Shown here: piece after piece, positions 46,463 to 57,876 of the stretch
How the letters are laid out: each line of letters begins with the position of its first letter
Numbering within the stretch: position 1 is the first letter of the stretch
Assembly: GCF_016342275.1 (NCBI RefSeq)
Contig: NZ_JAEIOT010000004.1
Location: 1-64,000, forward strand
DNA length: 64,000 nt
Source of the DNA: Corynebacterium marambiense
Lineage (GTDB): Bacteria > Actinomycetota > Actinomycetes > Mycobacteriales > Mycobacteriaceae
Direction: 5' to 3'
Notes under the pieces: generated by a model
Told to the model about the DNA's origin: nothing
Database searches by the model: none
Seen by the model: the letters and a program-made list of their open reading frames with translations, nothing else
Position numbers and translations under genes: made by a program

Positions 46463-48292
46463 TCATGCGCGGTCCCCGGCATTGAGGGACGCACTGATCA
46501 GTGCGGTGAAGAGATTGGAGGACCAGGCCCGCACCTGGGCATCCATGCGGTGTCTGCCGCTGAGTAGGGCCTGGACGTAGAAACCCCGGATCGCCGATTC
46601 CACGACCACCGGGCTACCGCCCCCGGAGGCCGCACCGGCGAGCTGGTGGATGATCCCGGCGTTGGCATTCAGGATCAACTGGGGCGCGTGGTCATCGGCC
46701 TTCTCGGGGTGCATGAGATCGACCAGCCCGGCGAACAGACCCTCGTCGCGCCGCTGCCGCTCCTCGAGCGCCCGGCCCGCGGCATCCGGGTTGGGCAGGA
46801 ACAGGACAGCCATCGTGGCGGGCAGGAACTTCCGCACGACGATGTTCAGTTTCTGTCCCTCGAGGGCGAGTTCAGCGGCGTCCACGAGGGGGATCAGTGC
46901 CGCCTCGGTACCGAGGTCGACGTTCTCAAGCACACCGAGAACGTCCCGGGGGTCGAGTTCGGCGATGTCCTCCTCCGGACGGTCGAGCCTGATCTGCCCG
47001 ATGACCTCCTCGTCGTAGGAGAAACCGGCGTTGACGATGCACAGTCCGTTGGCCTCGGCCACGGGGCGCAAGGCGCGAAAGCGGTCATCGGTCGCCGCGT
47101 AGGCGATCCGACCGTGTTCGGCGAGGATCTCGTCGAGGGTGAGCATCCCGAGCGAGGTGGAGAACGGGACGCTGGAGGCCACCAGCGCGCGGGTCTCCGC
47201 GTCGGTCACGGCCAGGGCCTTCAGGCCCGTGAGATGGAGGGCGAGGAACTCGCGGAACCGGGCGGGCTCCCGCTCGGCGAGGTTGTTCATCCAGGTCCGG
47301 ACAGCGGTCCCTATGCCCTGACGGGTCTCCTCCAGCAGTTCATCGTCGAACAGCCCCTCGCGGGAGGCGGTCGGTTTGAGGTGCTCGGCATCGGCAACGA
47401 CACGGACGAAGTACGCCCACTCCGGCACGACGTCATAGGCGCGGTCGGACAGCAGCATCCTGCGGAGGTACACGCGGTGGTGCTGCTCCTGTCCGGGATG
47501 TCCCGCGCGCGCGGACACGAACGCGATCCCGTGGAGACCGGCCGCGGGAACGTCGAGGAGAACCTGGTCGAAGGGTTCGAAGCCGAACTCGTCACGACAC
47601 CAGCGTGCGGCGGCGGCACGACTCATCTCCCAGGGCGCGGTGGTCTCGCTGAGGAGTTCCGGTTCCGCTCCTCTGCGGGCAAGCGTGACAGTCACCGGGA
47701 GGTGACTGCCGTAGGACAGGATCCGGCGGCGCAGCACCTCGTATTCGGCGTGCCGCTCCCCCGGCATCACGTCGAGGGTCACGGTGGTGCCGGGGCCGGT
47801 GAGTTCCGGGGGGAGTTCGTCGTCGGTGACCACGGTAGCGGACCAGGTTCCGTCGTTGGAGCCACGCCAGCACACCGGTTGCCCGGGGGTCGCGGCGGAG
47901 CGACTGTGGACGGTGATCTGCGGGGAGATCATGAAGCAGGACAAGAGTCCGATACCGAACTGCCCGATGAAGTCGCTGCGGGACATCCCCCACTCGTCGC
48001 GTTTCGACGACGCCCCGATGGTGGCGAGCAGCCCCGCAGCCTGCTGCGGAGTCAGGCCGATGCCGGTGTCGGTGACCGTGATCGTGGTGCCGTCGGTGAC
48101 GATCCGGATCACGGCGGGGCAGCCGGGGTCGATAGCACGGTGTGCGGTGATCGCGTCGACGCCGTTCTGCAGGAGTTCCCGGACGAAAACCTGGGGCCCG
48201 GAGTAGAGGTTCCGGCTGAGGATCTCGACGATCCCGCCGAGATCGACCTGGAAGTTGTGGCTTTCAGCGCGTACGCCGTCGGGCTGGGTCAT
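46463..48292 (-). CDS. HSP90-family ATPase (HtpG-like)
   Basis: 609 residues, GHKL ATPase domain with all key residues: Glu39, Asn43 and Asp46 in V-R-E-L-L-Q-N-G-V-D-A, Asp75 in DTGIGL, and GQFGIGLLSCFMI near 108-120. A middle domain (TASREGLFDDELL) and a shortened, divergent C-terminal domain follow. It is a second-type HSP90 found in actinobacteria and differs from canonical HtpG. No C-terminal MEEVD is present. It lies 153 bases downstream of groEL and overlaps or abuts the repeat-protein gene, with which it forms a cassette. Confidence 0.87.
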   Translation of the reverse strand: MTQPDGVRAESHNFQVDLGGIVEILSRNLYSGPQVFVRELLQNGVDAITAHRAIDPGCPAVIRIVTDGTTITVTDTGIGLTPQQAAGLLATIGASSKRDEWGMSRSDFIGQFGIGLLSCFMISPQITVHSRSAATPGQPVCWRGSNDGTWSATVVTDDELPPELTGPGTTVTLDVMPGERHAEYEVLRRRILSYGSHLPVTVTLARRGAEPELLSETTAPWEMSRAAAARWCRDEFGFEPFDQVLLDVPAAGLHGIAFVSARAGHPGQEQHHRVYLRRMLLSDRAYDVVPEWAYFVRVVADAEHLKPTASREGLFDDELLEETRQGIGTAVRTWMNNLAEREPARFREFLALHLTGLKALAVTDAETRALVASSVPFSTSLGMLTLDEILAEHGRIAYAATDDRFRALRPVAEANGLCIVNAGFSYDEEVIGQIRLDRPEEDIAELDPRDVLGVLENVDLGTEAALIPLVDAAELALEGQKLNIVVRKFLPATMAVLFLPNPDAAGRALEERQRRDEGLFAGLVDLMHPEKADDHAPQLILNANAGIIHQLAGAASGGGSPVVVESAIRGFYVQALLSGRHRMDAQVRAWSSNLFTALISASLNAGDRA

Positions 48293-48445
48293 GGATCGTT
48301 CGATGCCTTTCTCGGACGGTCTCCGGGGACTGCACCAAGAATACGGTTTCTCCGTGAAAATGGAGCAGATCCGGCCCCTCCTTCCACCGGACGTCGGGCG
48401 TTCGGTGTGGTGGGGCCGGGTCTGTGCCGGTGTCAGTCCTTCAAC

Positions 48446-50373
<1,928 letters not shown>

Positions 50374-50475
50374 GATGAATTCCTCCATGTGCTCGGGAAG
50401 TTGAATGTGATTGTGCCGGTTGAGCTTGCCCAGCACAGCCGTCGTCGCGGGTGAACAACTGTGTGTCAAACAACC

Positions 50476-50507
50476 TACTGGCACTCTACCCTCGCGAGTG
50501 CCAGCAC
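50476..50507 (-). promoter_or_regulatory. CIRCE/HrcA operator of groESL
   Basis: CTGGCACTC-N9-GAGTGCCAG (50476-50502) is a perfect dyad very close to the CIRCE consensus TTAGCACTC-N9-GAGTGCTAA. A third half-site GCACTC follows directly (GAGTGC-CA-GCACTC, 50494-50507). HrcA-mediated heat control of groESL is expected. Confidence 0.85.
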
Positions 50508-50573
50508 TCAACCGTGTGGGGTGCCACCGCGTGGCGATGGCGATATCCGTTCAGCACACCGGTGTCCGCAGGG

Positions 50574-52094
50574 TCACGCACTCCCCGACCACGAGGGCAG
50601 TGCCCGCAGCGCCCCGTCGAGTTCCGCCGCGACATCTCCGGAGTAGACCCGCACCCACCGCTGGTCCGTCCCCGTACGCCCGAGGGAGTCAGTCACCGTC
50701 AACGTCACGCGGTAGGTCCCTGGCCACCGCCACACATGCTCCACGTAGCCGTCCCCCACAGGATCCACGACCGTGCCGTCCCCAAAATCAAGTCGCTGGC
50801 GGACGGGGCCATTGACAAATACACGGGACAGCATCCCCGTCAGCCCGGCGGGCTGACCAGCAAACCAGACGCCCGGCGCGTCGAGGACCGCATTCGGCGC
50901 TGTTAATTGATCGGTGACCACAGCGAGAACCGCAGCTGCGGCGCCATCTGCGGCATGGCTGATGATCGTCCGCCGCGCGCGTACCTCCGTGTCAGTCACC
51001 GTGATCACGTTCCGCGCTGAACGCACCTCGGGCCCCGGATCCGCGACGGCGTCCCCGGCGGGCCGTCCCGTGGGATCGGTCAGGATCGCTGCGACTGCGG
51101 AGGGGTCCCGGGTCGGCGGGAGCAACCACCGTTTCTCCCCGTCGCGAATTACCGCCACCCCGACGCGCGACTCGGGATTGGCCCTGGTGACCGCCTGCAC
51201 TATCCGGGGAATCCCGCTCGCAAGATCCGCGAGAACCGCCGGGTCGGAGGTGTCGATGACCAGTATCTCTTCGACGGGCCGCGTCACCGCGACGCGTTCC
51301 CCACCATCCAGCTGCGCCCGTGCCCGGGCCGTCCAGGCGGACACCGTGTCGATCATCGCGCGGTCCTCAGCATCCTCATCCGGATTTCCGGTGAGGTAAC
51401 TGGTGTGGATGTCCACCGACGTTCCACCCGGATCGCAGAAGATGTCGTTCCGGTAGCAGTAGTCGATTCCTTCCTGCCCCGGGGCATTGAGCGACGGCAC
51501 AGGCTCCCAGGGCCACACAGGTGGCAGCGCACGACCGGGTACCGTCGGCGCACTGCCGATGTTCCGGGGAACTCGTCCATCCCGGATCGGGTTACCCAAG
51601 TACAGCACACCCGGCAGATGGGCCGCGTCAGCGAGTGCCCGCTCAGCACCGTTGAAGACCATCGCCCCCTGCGAGTATCCGACCGGTATGACCACCGGCT
51701 GACATCCGGCCGCCTGCAGGTCGGCCACCCGGTGCACGGCGGACCGCCGCCCCTGCTCAATGGAACCCATGAGTTCATCGAGGCGCCACGCCTCGACGGC
51801 CGGGTATTCCTCCGGGGCCAACGCGTCGACGGTGAACCCGTGGAGATCAGCGCGGTCCAACAACCGGGCGATACTTGCGCCCTCCCAGCCTGTCGACGGG
51901 CCGGCGGCCCCGGGATACGTCCGTGGGCCACTGAACTCAGATCCGGAACCCCGGGCGGTGAGAATCACAGGCTCCGGACAGAGCGGAACCATGGGCGCGG
52001 TGACGGTTTGGGCGGCAGCGATCCCTATGGCGCCCATCGACACCCCGGTGGTCAGCAGCGCGAGTGCCATTCGGATGATTCTGCTGCGAGACAT
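50574..52094 (-). CDS. Secreted cutinase-like/PKD protein with degenerate vWA
   Basis: 506 residues, paralogue of the next gene upstream. A signal peptide (about 1-30) precedes a cutinase-like esterase domain (40-265). Its triad is Ser141 (GYSQG), Asp217 (DYCYRNDIFC) and His230 (HTSYL), with Cys39 and Cys131 placed for a disulfide. A vWA-like domain follows, but its MIDAS reads DTSDP near 281 instead of D-x-[ST]-x-S, and a PKD domain (about 415-495) ends the protein. Unlike its neighbour it has no C-terminal helix, so it may be free. ATG 52094 follows AGGAG. Cutinase-like enzymes of this order act on mycolyl or lipid esters. Confidence 0.8.
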   Translation of the reverse strand: MSRSRIIRMALALLTTGVSMGAIGIAAAQTVTAPMVPLCPEPVILTARGSGSEFSGPRTYPGAAGPSTGWEGASIARLLDRADLHGFTVDALAPEEYPAVEAWRLDELMGSIEQGRRSAVHRVADLQAAGCQPVVIPVGYSQGAMVFNGAERALADAAHLPGVLYLGNPIRDGRVPRNIGSAPTVPGRALPPVWPWEPVPSLNAPGQEGIDYCYRNDIFCDPGGTSVDIHTSYLTGNPDEDAEDRAMIDTVSAWTARARAQLDGGERVAVTRPVEEILVIDTSDPAVLADLASGIPRIVQAVTRANPESRVGVAVIRDGEKRWLLPPTRDPSAVAAILTDPTGRPAGDAVADPGPEVRSARNVITVTDTEVRARRTIISHAADGAAAAVLAVVTDQLTAPNAVLDAPGVWFAGQPAGLTGMLSRVFVNGPVRQRLDFGDGTVVDPVGDGYVEHVWRWPGTYRVTLTVTDSLGRTGTDQRWVRVYSGDVAAELDGALRALPSWSGSA

Positions 52095-52221
52095 GGGGCA
52101 CTCCTGACAATTGCCGGTGGTTTTCCGCACGATCCTAGCGGAACCGCAGCACCCCTATCAGGTTGTGCGACGTCAGAGCTCCGGGTTGTCGCCTCAGGTA
52201 CCTGCTGGCAACAGCGCCGAA

Positions 52222-52252
52222 GCGGCGGACGTTCTCCATCGAACGCCGCCGC
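52222..52252 (-). terminator. Hairpin after the cutinase-vWA gene
   Basis: GCGGCGGACGTTC and GAACGCCGCCGC pair around six bases with one bulged A. It lies about 70 bases after the stop of the gene ending at 52320, in its direction of transcription, before the paralogue's start. Confidence 0.55.
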
Positions 52253-52319
52253 AGGCACCCCCAGCTGGAGTTCCACACCCATCAGACCGCGGTGCGTCCA
52301 GCGAGATGAGCTTTTTCCG

Positions 52320-54386
52320 TCAGAGCTTCGGGGACCCCAATCCGAAAATCGTCTCGAACAACAGGACAACGAAGCTACCCAGCAGTGAGAGTACGCCGAG
52401 GATGGCCGCGAGCGTAAGCGGTCCAGGCATCGAGGACCCGGAGTCACTTCCGTCATCGCCACCCGGTTCGGGTACGTCTCCGGTGGGCTCTTCAGCTGCC
52501 GCGATTGCGGTGCGCAGTTCCTCGAATCGGGCATCTGCCGCAGCGGTTTCCGCAGCCGAATTGATATGAACCGTCCTGATATCGCGGCCGGTGTTGCCTG
52601 CGCCGTCCGTGACGGTGAGTACCACCCGGTAGTCACCCGGTGCCGTCCAGGTGTGCTGGGTGAACTCGCCCACCGGGATGTCCTCCACAGCGCCGTCGCC
52701 GTAGTCCACGGTGTAGGTCGGATCGCCGTCGACGAAGACATCGGACAGCATGCCCGTCACGTCGGCGGGAACGCCGGGCTCCCAGACTGAGGGCACGTCC
52801 AGAACGGCGTTCGGGATCTTCGCATCAGCTTCAGCGGCGTCAATGATGGCGTCAGCCGCAGCAGCCCCGTCGTAGTTGTAGACATTGCCACCCAACTGGC
52901 CGAACAGGCCGTCGACCCTATCCGCCAGGTAGGGATTGTTGGTGACGAGATTGACGGAGATGTCACCTCGTCCCTCAAAGTCGCCGTCGGCACCATCAAG
53001 GAGAAGATCGATGGGGTCCATCGGCGTTTCCGCGTCCCGCGCGGCCCGGTCATCCGAGTATGCGCCGCCACACGAAGTGAGCGCGCCGCGTTCCTCCTTG
53101 AGTTGGTCCGCGAGATTGACGGTCACAGCAGACTCACGCGCCAGATTGATGATCTTCTGTGCGGTCAGCCCGGTGACGCATTCCGGATCGTGCGGTGGCG
53201 CGTCAGAGATAGCGATGACACTGTGGTTGGCGCCCGCGCTCCACTCAGCATGCAAGAACACATCCATCAGGCCGCTGTAGAGGTCTTCCGGTTCATCTGC
53301 ACCCCCACTAGTGGTCAGAGAATCCAGACCCCGTTGGAACTCATCGAAATCAGTGGTCAGCGGGACCACCCATCGACTCGCTCTGGGGGCACCACTGCCG
53401 TCATAGAAAGGCGTGGACCAATCGCGGTACTCAGCAAGTCCGATCTTCGACTTAGGGTTGGCGGCCAGTACTTTCTCCGCGATCTTCGCTGCATTCCTGC
53501 GGGCACTGTCGATGTCATCAGTCATCGAACCGGTGGTATCGATGAGCAGCACCTCTTCCAGAGGTTTTGTCACTGGAGTCACTTCAGCGGTAGCGATCTT
53601 GCGCTGGGCGTCACGGGTCCATGCGGAGAACCACCGCCGCACCTTGGCGTCGTTCTCCGCCTGCCCCCTGTAGCCGTTGAAATAGCTTGTATGAGCCTTA
53701 AAAGAGGTACCTCCCCCATCGCAGAAGAAGTCCCCTTCGTAGCAGTAATCCACTCCCGTCTGGCCCACAACGTTCTGGGAGCGCCCGAAGAGACGTCCAC
53801 TGACGTCGGCGGCAGCAGTACCGAAGTTGCGGGCCTGACCAGCCTCGCGCTCCGGATTACCGATATAGAGGACACCGGGCACATAGGTTCCCTCGACCAG
53901 CGTCTCCTCCACCCCATTGAAAACCATCGCACCCTGTGAATAGCCGATGGGAATGACCACCGGCTGGCAACCGGCCGACTTCATCGCCTGGATCCGACGG
54001 ATCGCCGCCTTCCGCCCCTGCGCCAGCGAGGCGTTGAAGCTACGACGGTCCAGGAAGTCCTCCGGGCCGACCGACACCGCCTCATACTCCAGATCGCTCA
54101 GGCCAGACACCCTGAATCCGTTGAGTTCCACGTCATCACCACTCAGGAATAAGCGGATGCGTTCCCCCTCCCAGCCGTTGGATTGTCCGTTCGCACCGGT
54201 GTAATCGACCTGACCGACGTTCCCTTCCCCGGATCCGCGGGCGGCGAGCACCAGGGCATCGGCACAATACGGCCGATCCACCCCGTCGGCAACGGCCACT
54301 GCCGGACTGACAATCCCAGCACCGAATGTCGCAGCCACTGTAACCAGCGTCAGAATCCCCCGAGCCATATTTAAGCGTGTCACCAT
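52320..54386 (-). CDS. Membrane-anchored cutinase-vWA-PKD fusion protein
   Basis: 688 residues from ATG 54386 (AAAGGG upstream). Order: signal peptide; cutinase-like esterase with Ser150 (GYSQG), Asp219 (DYCYEGDFFC) and His232 (HTSYF); a full vWA domain with intact MIDAS DTTGS at 283-287 and D-A-P-P-H-D further on; a PKD-like beta domain near 560-625 (YGDGAVEDIP, HTWTAPGDYRVVLTVTD); an acidic linker; and a C-terminal helix (AAILGVLSLLGSFVVLLF). It has a hydrolase and a protein-binding metal domain on one chain at the cell surface. Substrate unknown. Tandem paralogue downstream has lost the MIDAS. Confidence 0.82.
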   Translation of the reverse strand: MVTRLNMARGILTLVTVAATFGAGIVSPAVAVADGVDRPYCADALVLAARGSGEGNVGQVDYTGANGQSNGWEGERIRLFLSGDDVELNGFRVSGLSDLEYEAVSVGPEDFLDRRSFNASLAQGRKAAIRRIQAMKSAGCQPVVIPIGYSQGAMVFNGVEETLVEGTYVPGVLYIGNPEREAGQARNFGTAAADVSGRLFGRSQNVVGQTGVDYCYEGDFFCDGGGTSFKAHTSYFNGYRGQAENDAKVRRWFSAWTRDAQRKIATAEVTPVTKPLEEVLLIDTTGSMTDDIDSARRNAAKIAEKVLAANPKSKIGLAEYRDWSTPFYDGSGAPRASRWVVPLTTDFDEFQRGLDSLTTSGGADEPEDLYSGLMDVFLHAEWSAGANHSVIAISDAPPHDPECVTGLTAQKIINLARESAVTVNLADQLKEERGALTSCGGAYSDDRAARDAETPMDPIDLLLDGADGDFEGRGDISVNLVTNNPYLADRVDGLFGQLGGNVYNYDGAAAADAIIDAAEADAKIPNAVLDVPSVWEPGVPADVTGMLSDVFVDGDPTYTVDYGDGAVEDIPVGEFTQHTWTAPGDYRVVLTVTDGAGNTGRDIRTVHINSAAETAAADARFEELRTAIAAAEEPTGDVPEPGGDDGSDSGSSMPGPLTLAAILGVLSLLGSFVVLLFETIFGLGSPKL

Positions 54387-54721
54387 GAATCCCTTTCGCT
54401 CACCTAAAATTATCCTTATAGTCGCAAAACTATACTGCGGAATGTTCTTAGGCAAGGGGAAGGAAACCCTCATTTTTCAGGGTGCGGATGATCGTGAATG
54501 ATGGACTTCCCTGTGCTGTGTTCGTATGCACCCAGAGTCCCCATTTCCGCTAGCGGACATCCGCGGGCGACAACATCCACAGCGCCGACGTCTCCCTTCC
54601 ACGAAATCACCACGGAGAAAACGTCATGCCGGAGCATGCGGCTCCGGTATTGGACGCACAGAGGGGGTCAACGAGTCCCCAGTATCACCTACCGGATAGC
54701 CGAGACCCCCGCGCGAAGAAG
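54387..54721. other. Intergenic region (335 bases) before the cutinase-vWA gene
   Basis: Contains an A/T-rich block just upstream of the 54386 start (about 54387-54440) that likely holds its promoter. The remainder, toward 54721, has no coding frame that I can support; plus-strand frames that cross it are antisense to the next gene. Confidence 0.45.
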
Positions 54722-55165
54722 CTACTCGTTGTCGCCGTCAGCCTCCCGGCGAGCGATGTTCAGTACCGCACCCCGCCAGAGGGCGTACTCGTCGGGTTCA
54801 TCCTCCCGATAGTTGCGCACCGCGCGGATCCCGCGGTCGACCTTCGCGATATCCCTCTCCGTGACATCCGCGCCGTCCGCGCCGATGAAGATGACCGGCC
54901 CACAGATTGCCGACACCGGATCGGTGAGGAATCGGGAGTTTCCTGTCGCGGCCTGGTTCCGGGCCATCGACGCCACCGGATTCGGCTCGGCGCCATTCGC
55001 TTTCGCCCCCGCCGAGTACAGCGCAGCCAGGGTCTCGCCGTCATCCTGGAACGCGACATAGACGCGGTCATTCTCCAGATCACCGAGGAAGCGGGCGGCC
55101 TCCTCGATCTCGAAGGTAAGGGTGCGGCTGGTCAGATCGGGGTAGACCAGGTAACCGATGCTCAT
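54722..55165 (-). CDS. Hypothetical cytosolic protein, 147 residues
   Basis: From ATG 55165 (GGAG about ten bases before). Opens with MSIGYLVYPDLTSRTLTFEIEE (in parts), ends with an acidic E-A-D-G-D-N-E tail, no membrane helix or signal peptide. The first 75 residues look like an alpha-beta fold. I do not recognise the family. It follows tsaD by 140 bases on the same strand. The frame extends further upstream but without homology-like composition. Confidence 0.65.
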   Translation of the reverse strand: MSIGYLVYPDLTSRTLTFEIEEAARFLGDLENDRVYVAFQDDGETLAALYSAGAKANGAEPNPVASMARNQAATGNSRFLTDPVSAICGPVIFIGADGADVTERDIAKVDRGIRAVRNYREDEPDEYALWRGAVLNIARREADGDNE

Positions 55166-55305
55166 GCGGGGGATACTCCAGGGGTTTCGTCGGGACAGAC
55201 AAAAGTTCAACGACGCCACGGTATCCCGCCCGACGCACCGGAAACGGCGGTGTCGGGACATCTTCCCCGACAATTCACCGGCGCGTACCCGGTTGTTTCC
55301 CGGGG

Positions 55306-56421
55306 TTACACCTGCGGGATCTCAACATCGAGGCCGGGGTCCGTCCCCGCCGACAGCTCACTCGGCCCAGCACCCGCAGCGATCCGGTGCGCGGCGAGAG
55401 CCGCGATCATCACGCCGTTATCTGTGCAGAGCTTCAGCTCCGGAACCCGCAGCTCGACACCGGCGGCACGGCAGCGTTCCTCCGCAAGTTCCCGCAGCCG
55501 GGAGTTCGCGGCCACTCCCCCGCCGAGAAGCAGCACCTTCGCCCCGACATCCCCGCACGCACGGACCGCCTTCCGGGTGAGCACGTCGACCACGGCCTCC
55601 TGGAAGGACGCACACACGTCCGGCACATCAATGACCCGCCCCTCGCGCTCGGCGGCCTCGACGTGGCGAGCCACCGCCGTCTTCAACCCGGAGAAGGAGA
55701 AGTCGTGGCGGGAATCATCGCGGCGCATCATGCCCCGCGGGAAGTCCACCGCCCTCGGATTCCCCTGCTTCGCCAACCTGTCAATGACCGGGCCACCCGG
55801 ATACCCCAGGCGAAGCAGACGCGCCACCTTGTCGTAGGCCTCACCCGCGGCGTCGTCAAGCGTGGACCCCAGCTCACGCATCGGCAGCCCGACACCGTCA
55901 ACCTCGAGCAACTGCGTGTGACCGCCGGAGACCAGCAGCGCCACCGAATGCGGCAGGTCCCGGCCATCGAGTGTCGCCACCGCGACATGCCCGCCGAGGT
56001 GGTTGACCGCGTAGAACGGCACCCCCCACGCCGCCGCGAAGGCCTTCGCCGCACTCGCGCCCACGAGCAGCGCACCGGCGAGCCCGGGGCCGATGGTGCA
56101 GGCCACGGCATCCGGGCGGTCGATGCCCGCCTGCCGGAGTGCCTCCCGGGTGACCGGACCGATCGACTCCAGGTGCGCACGCGACGCGATCTCGGGCACG
56201 ACACCGCCGAAACGGGCGTGCTGATCCATCGACGAGGCGACGGCATCCGCGAGGATTTCCAGTTCGGGTGTCAACCCCGGACCGTGCGTGATGCGCACGA
56301 TGCCGACACCCGTCTCGTCGCAGGAACTCTCGACGCCCATGACGATGGTGCGGCGGATCGTGTCGTCACCGTTCTGTGCCGGTTCCGGGATGGTCGACGT
56401 GTTCACAGGTCGTGTCCTCAC
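55306..56421 (-). CDS. tsaD: tRNA N6-threonylcarbamoyladenosine transferase TsaD
   Basis: 371 residues. Catalytic subunit that transfers threonylcarbamoyl to A37 of ANN-decoding tRNAs. [12 protein letters not shown] near 29-40, the [16 protein letters not shown] metal-site signature, YAVNHLGGH and the VSGGHTQL segment are all present. GTG 56421 overlaps the rimI stop (GTGA) and has GAGGA six bases upstream; ATG 56340 is a possible shorter start. Operon tsaB-rimI-tsaD. Confidence 0.95.
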   Translation of the reverse strand: MRTRPVNTSTIPEPAQNGDDTIRRTIVMGVESSCDETGVGIVRITHGPGLTPELEILADAVASSMDQHARFGGVVPEIASRAHLESIGPVTREALRQAGIDRPDAVACTIGPGLAGALLVGASAAKAFAAAWGVPFYAVNHLGGHVAVATLDGRDLPHSVALLVSGGHTQLLEVDGVGLPMRELGSTLDDAAGEAYDKVARLLRLGYPGGPVIDRLAKQGNPRAVDFPRGMMRRDDSRHDFSFSGLKTAVARHVEAAEREGRVIDVPDVCASFQEAVVDVLTRKAVRACGDVGAKVLLLGGGVAANSRLRELAEERCRAAGVELRVPELKLCTDNGVMIAALAAHRIAAGAGPSELSAGTDPGLDVEIPQV

Positions 56422-56960
56422 AGGTTGTCCTCGGTGGCCGTCCGCGCTGATGCGGGATCGCGACGCATGGTGTACGCGTCCGCACCGGACGGCTGATAGT
56501 AGTTGCGGCGCACACCCAGACGGACGAAACCGTAACGCTCGTACAGGGTGATGGCCGGTTCATTGTCGCACCGCACCTCCAGGAACACCGGGCCGGAGCG
56601 TTCATCGGCGGCGGCGAGCATGGCCTCCAGCAAGTGGCGGCCGATACCGCGACGCTGGTGTGCGGGGTCCACGCCGATGGTGTGTACCTCGAACTCGGGG
56701 TCATCCGGCGGGCCGGCCATGGCGAGGATCGCGTAGCCCACGAGCTCACCCGTTCCCTCGGACATGGCGCCCGCACCACCGGACTGATCCGCGCCCCCGG
56801 TCTCCACCGCCGCGAGACAGAGGCAGAAAGGGTTGCCCATCTCCGAACGGAACGCCGCGGCACTCCACGGATCATCCCCGGGGAAGAGGATCCGCTCAAG
56901 CTCGGAGCACCGCTGCGCGTCGCTCGGGGAGAGACGCCGGATAATGACGGAACCCATCAC
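56418..56960 (-). CDS. rimI: Ribosomal protein S18 alanine N-acetyltransferase RimI
   Basis: GNAT-family acetyltransferase, 180 residues, with the acetyl-CoA motif A ([15 protein letters not shown], near 95-109) and [17 protein letters not shown] toward the end. Overlaps tsaB by four bases and tsaD by four bases. A 30-residue glycine/glutamate-rich insert ([19 protein letters not shown]) is seen between beta strands, longer than in E. coli RimI. Confidence 0.93.
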   Translation of the reverse strand: MMGSVIIRRLSPSDAQRCSELERILFPGDDPWSAAAFRSEMGNPFCLCLAAVETGGADQSGGAGAMSEGTGELVGYAILAMAGPPDDPEFEVHTIGVDPAHQRRGIGRHLLEAMLAAADERSGPVFLEVRCDNEPAITLYERYGFVRLGVRRNYYQPSGADAYTMRRDPASARTATEDNL

Positions 56961-57691
56961 AGTTCCACGTCCGGCACAGCCGGGCTGATCGGTTTCGGCT
57001 TCGGCGGCACCGCGTCCGGGCGCCGCAGATAGAGCGGGACGATGGGCTCCGGTTCCCGGGCCAGATCGGCCGCACGGACGAGCGACACCGGCGACGGGGA
57101 GAGGTCCAACGCCGGTACCTCGGCGAGTGTGTCGACGCGGAGCTTCTCCGCCAGGCTGTCCGGGACGCTGAGCGAACCGACGACGCCGACGAGTTCAGCG
57201 ACGTCGGCGGGCTTGTTCACCGCCGGACCCCCGACGCGGACAGGTCCCGCACCGGTGTCGGTGCACTCGTAGCTGGCCCAGTAGACCTCCCGCCGACGCG
57301 CATCGGTGGCGACGAGAAGCCGGGACTGTCCGGGATTCTTTTCCGCAAGCTGGATCGCAATCGAGTCCAGCGAGCACACACCGTGCACCGGGATACCGAG
57401 CGCCTCCCCGAAGGCGGTCGCGGTCACCATCCCTACCCGCAGACCGGTGAACGGCCCCGGCCCGCACCCGACGACCACCGCGTCGAGATCCGCAGGCTTC
57501 AGTCCCGCCTCATCGAGACACTCCAGGATCGACGGCGTCAGACGCTCACCGTGCTGGCGGCAGTCCGGGAGGATGCGCTCGGCAACGGAGCGGGCAGTCG
57601 GGGCGGTGGTTCCGTCGACCGATCCACCGGAGGCCGTGACGATACCGGTGACGATGGTCGGTGTGGACGTGTCGATGACGAGGATGCGCAC
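56957..57691 (-). CDS. tsaB: tRNA threonylcarbamoyladenosine biosynthesis protein TsaB
   Basis: 244 residues, partner of TsaD and TsaE. VRILVIDTSTPT opening, VVVGCGPGPFTGLRVG (near 72-87) and GVCSLDSIA are typical. GTG 57691 is preferred because homologues begin at V-R-I-L; TACAGT about 13 bases before suggests a leaderless mRNA. The frame remains open to 57880 but that part is not conserved. Separated from its usual partner tsaE by the Abi-like gene. Confidence 0.92.
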   Translation of the reverse strand: MRILVIDTSTPTIVTGIVTASGGSVDGTTAPTARSVAERILPDCRQHGERLTPSILECLDEAGLKPADLDAVVVGCGPGPFTGLRVGMVTATAFGEALGIPVHGVCSLDSIAIQLAEKNPGQSRLLVATDARRREVYWASYECTDTGAGPVRVGGPAVNKPADVAELVGVVGSLSVPDSLAEKLRVDTLAEVPALDLSPSPVSLVRAADLAREPEPIVPLYLRRPDAVPPKPKPISPAVPDVEL

Positions 57692-57837
57692 GGGGGACAC
57701 TGTAGTGGATGGATCGGCACAACCTATCGTGAGAAATCCGCGTGGTGGCCAGGTAGCTGGCACAACTTGCGGGCAATGACCGTGTTCACTAGATTGAGAT
57801 ACACAGAAGGTGAGGACAAGATCCCTCATCATGAGTG

Positions 57838-57873
57838 AAGAAAGTCCATGGAACCCAGAGCGTCCATGGGCTT
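57838..57873. terminator. Terminator between tsaB and the Abi-like gene
   Basis: AGTCCATGG and CCATGGGCT (with a G-T pair) form a nine-base-pair stem around 12 bases, followed by TTTTTT on the plus strand and by TTTCTT on the minus strand. It ends the Abi-like transcript four bases after its stop and isolates it from tsaB. Confidence 0.75.
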
Positions 57874-57876
57874 TTT

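Noticed and set aside
55387..56496. Plus-strand frames opposite tsaD and rimI
   Set aside because: Antisense to genes with unambiguous family motifs.
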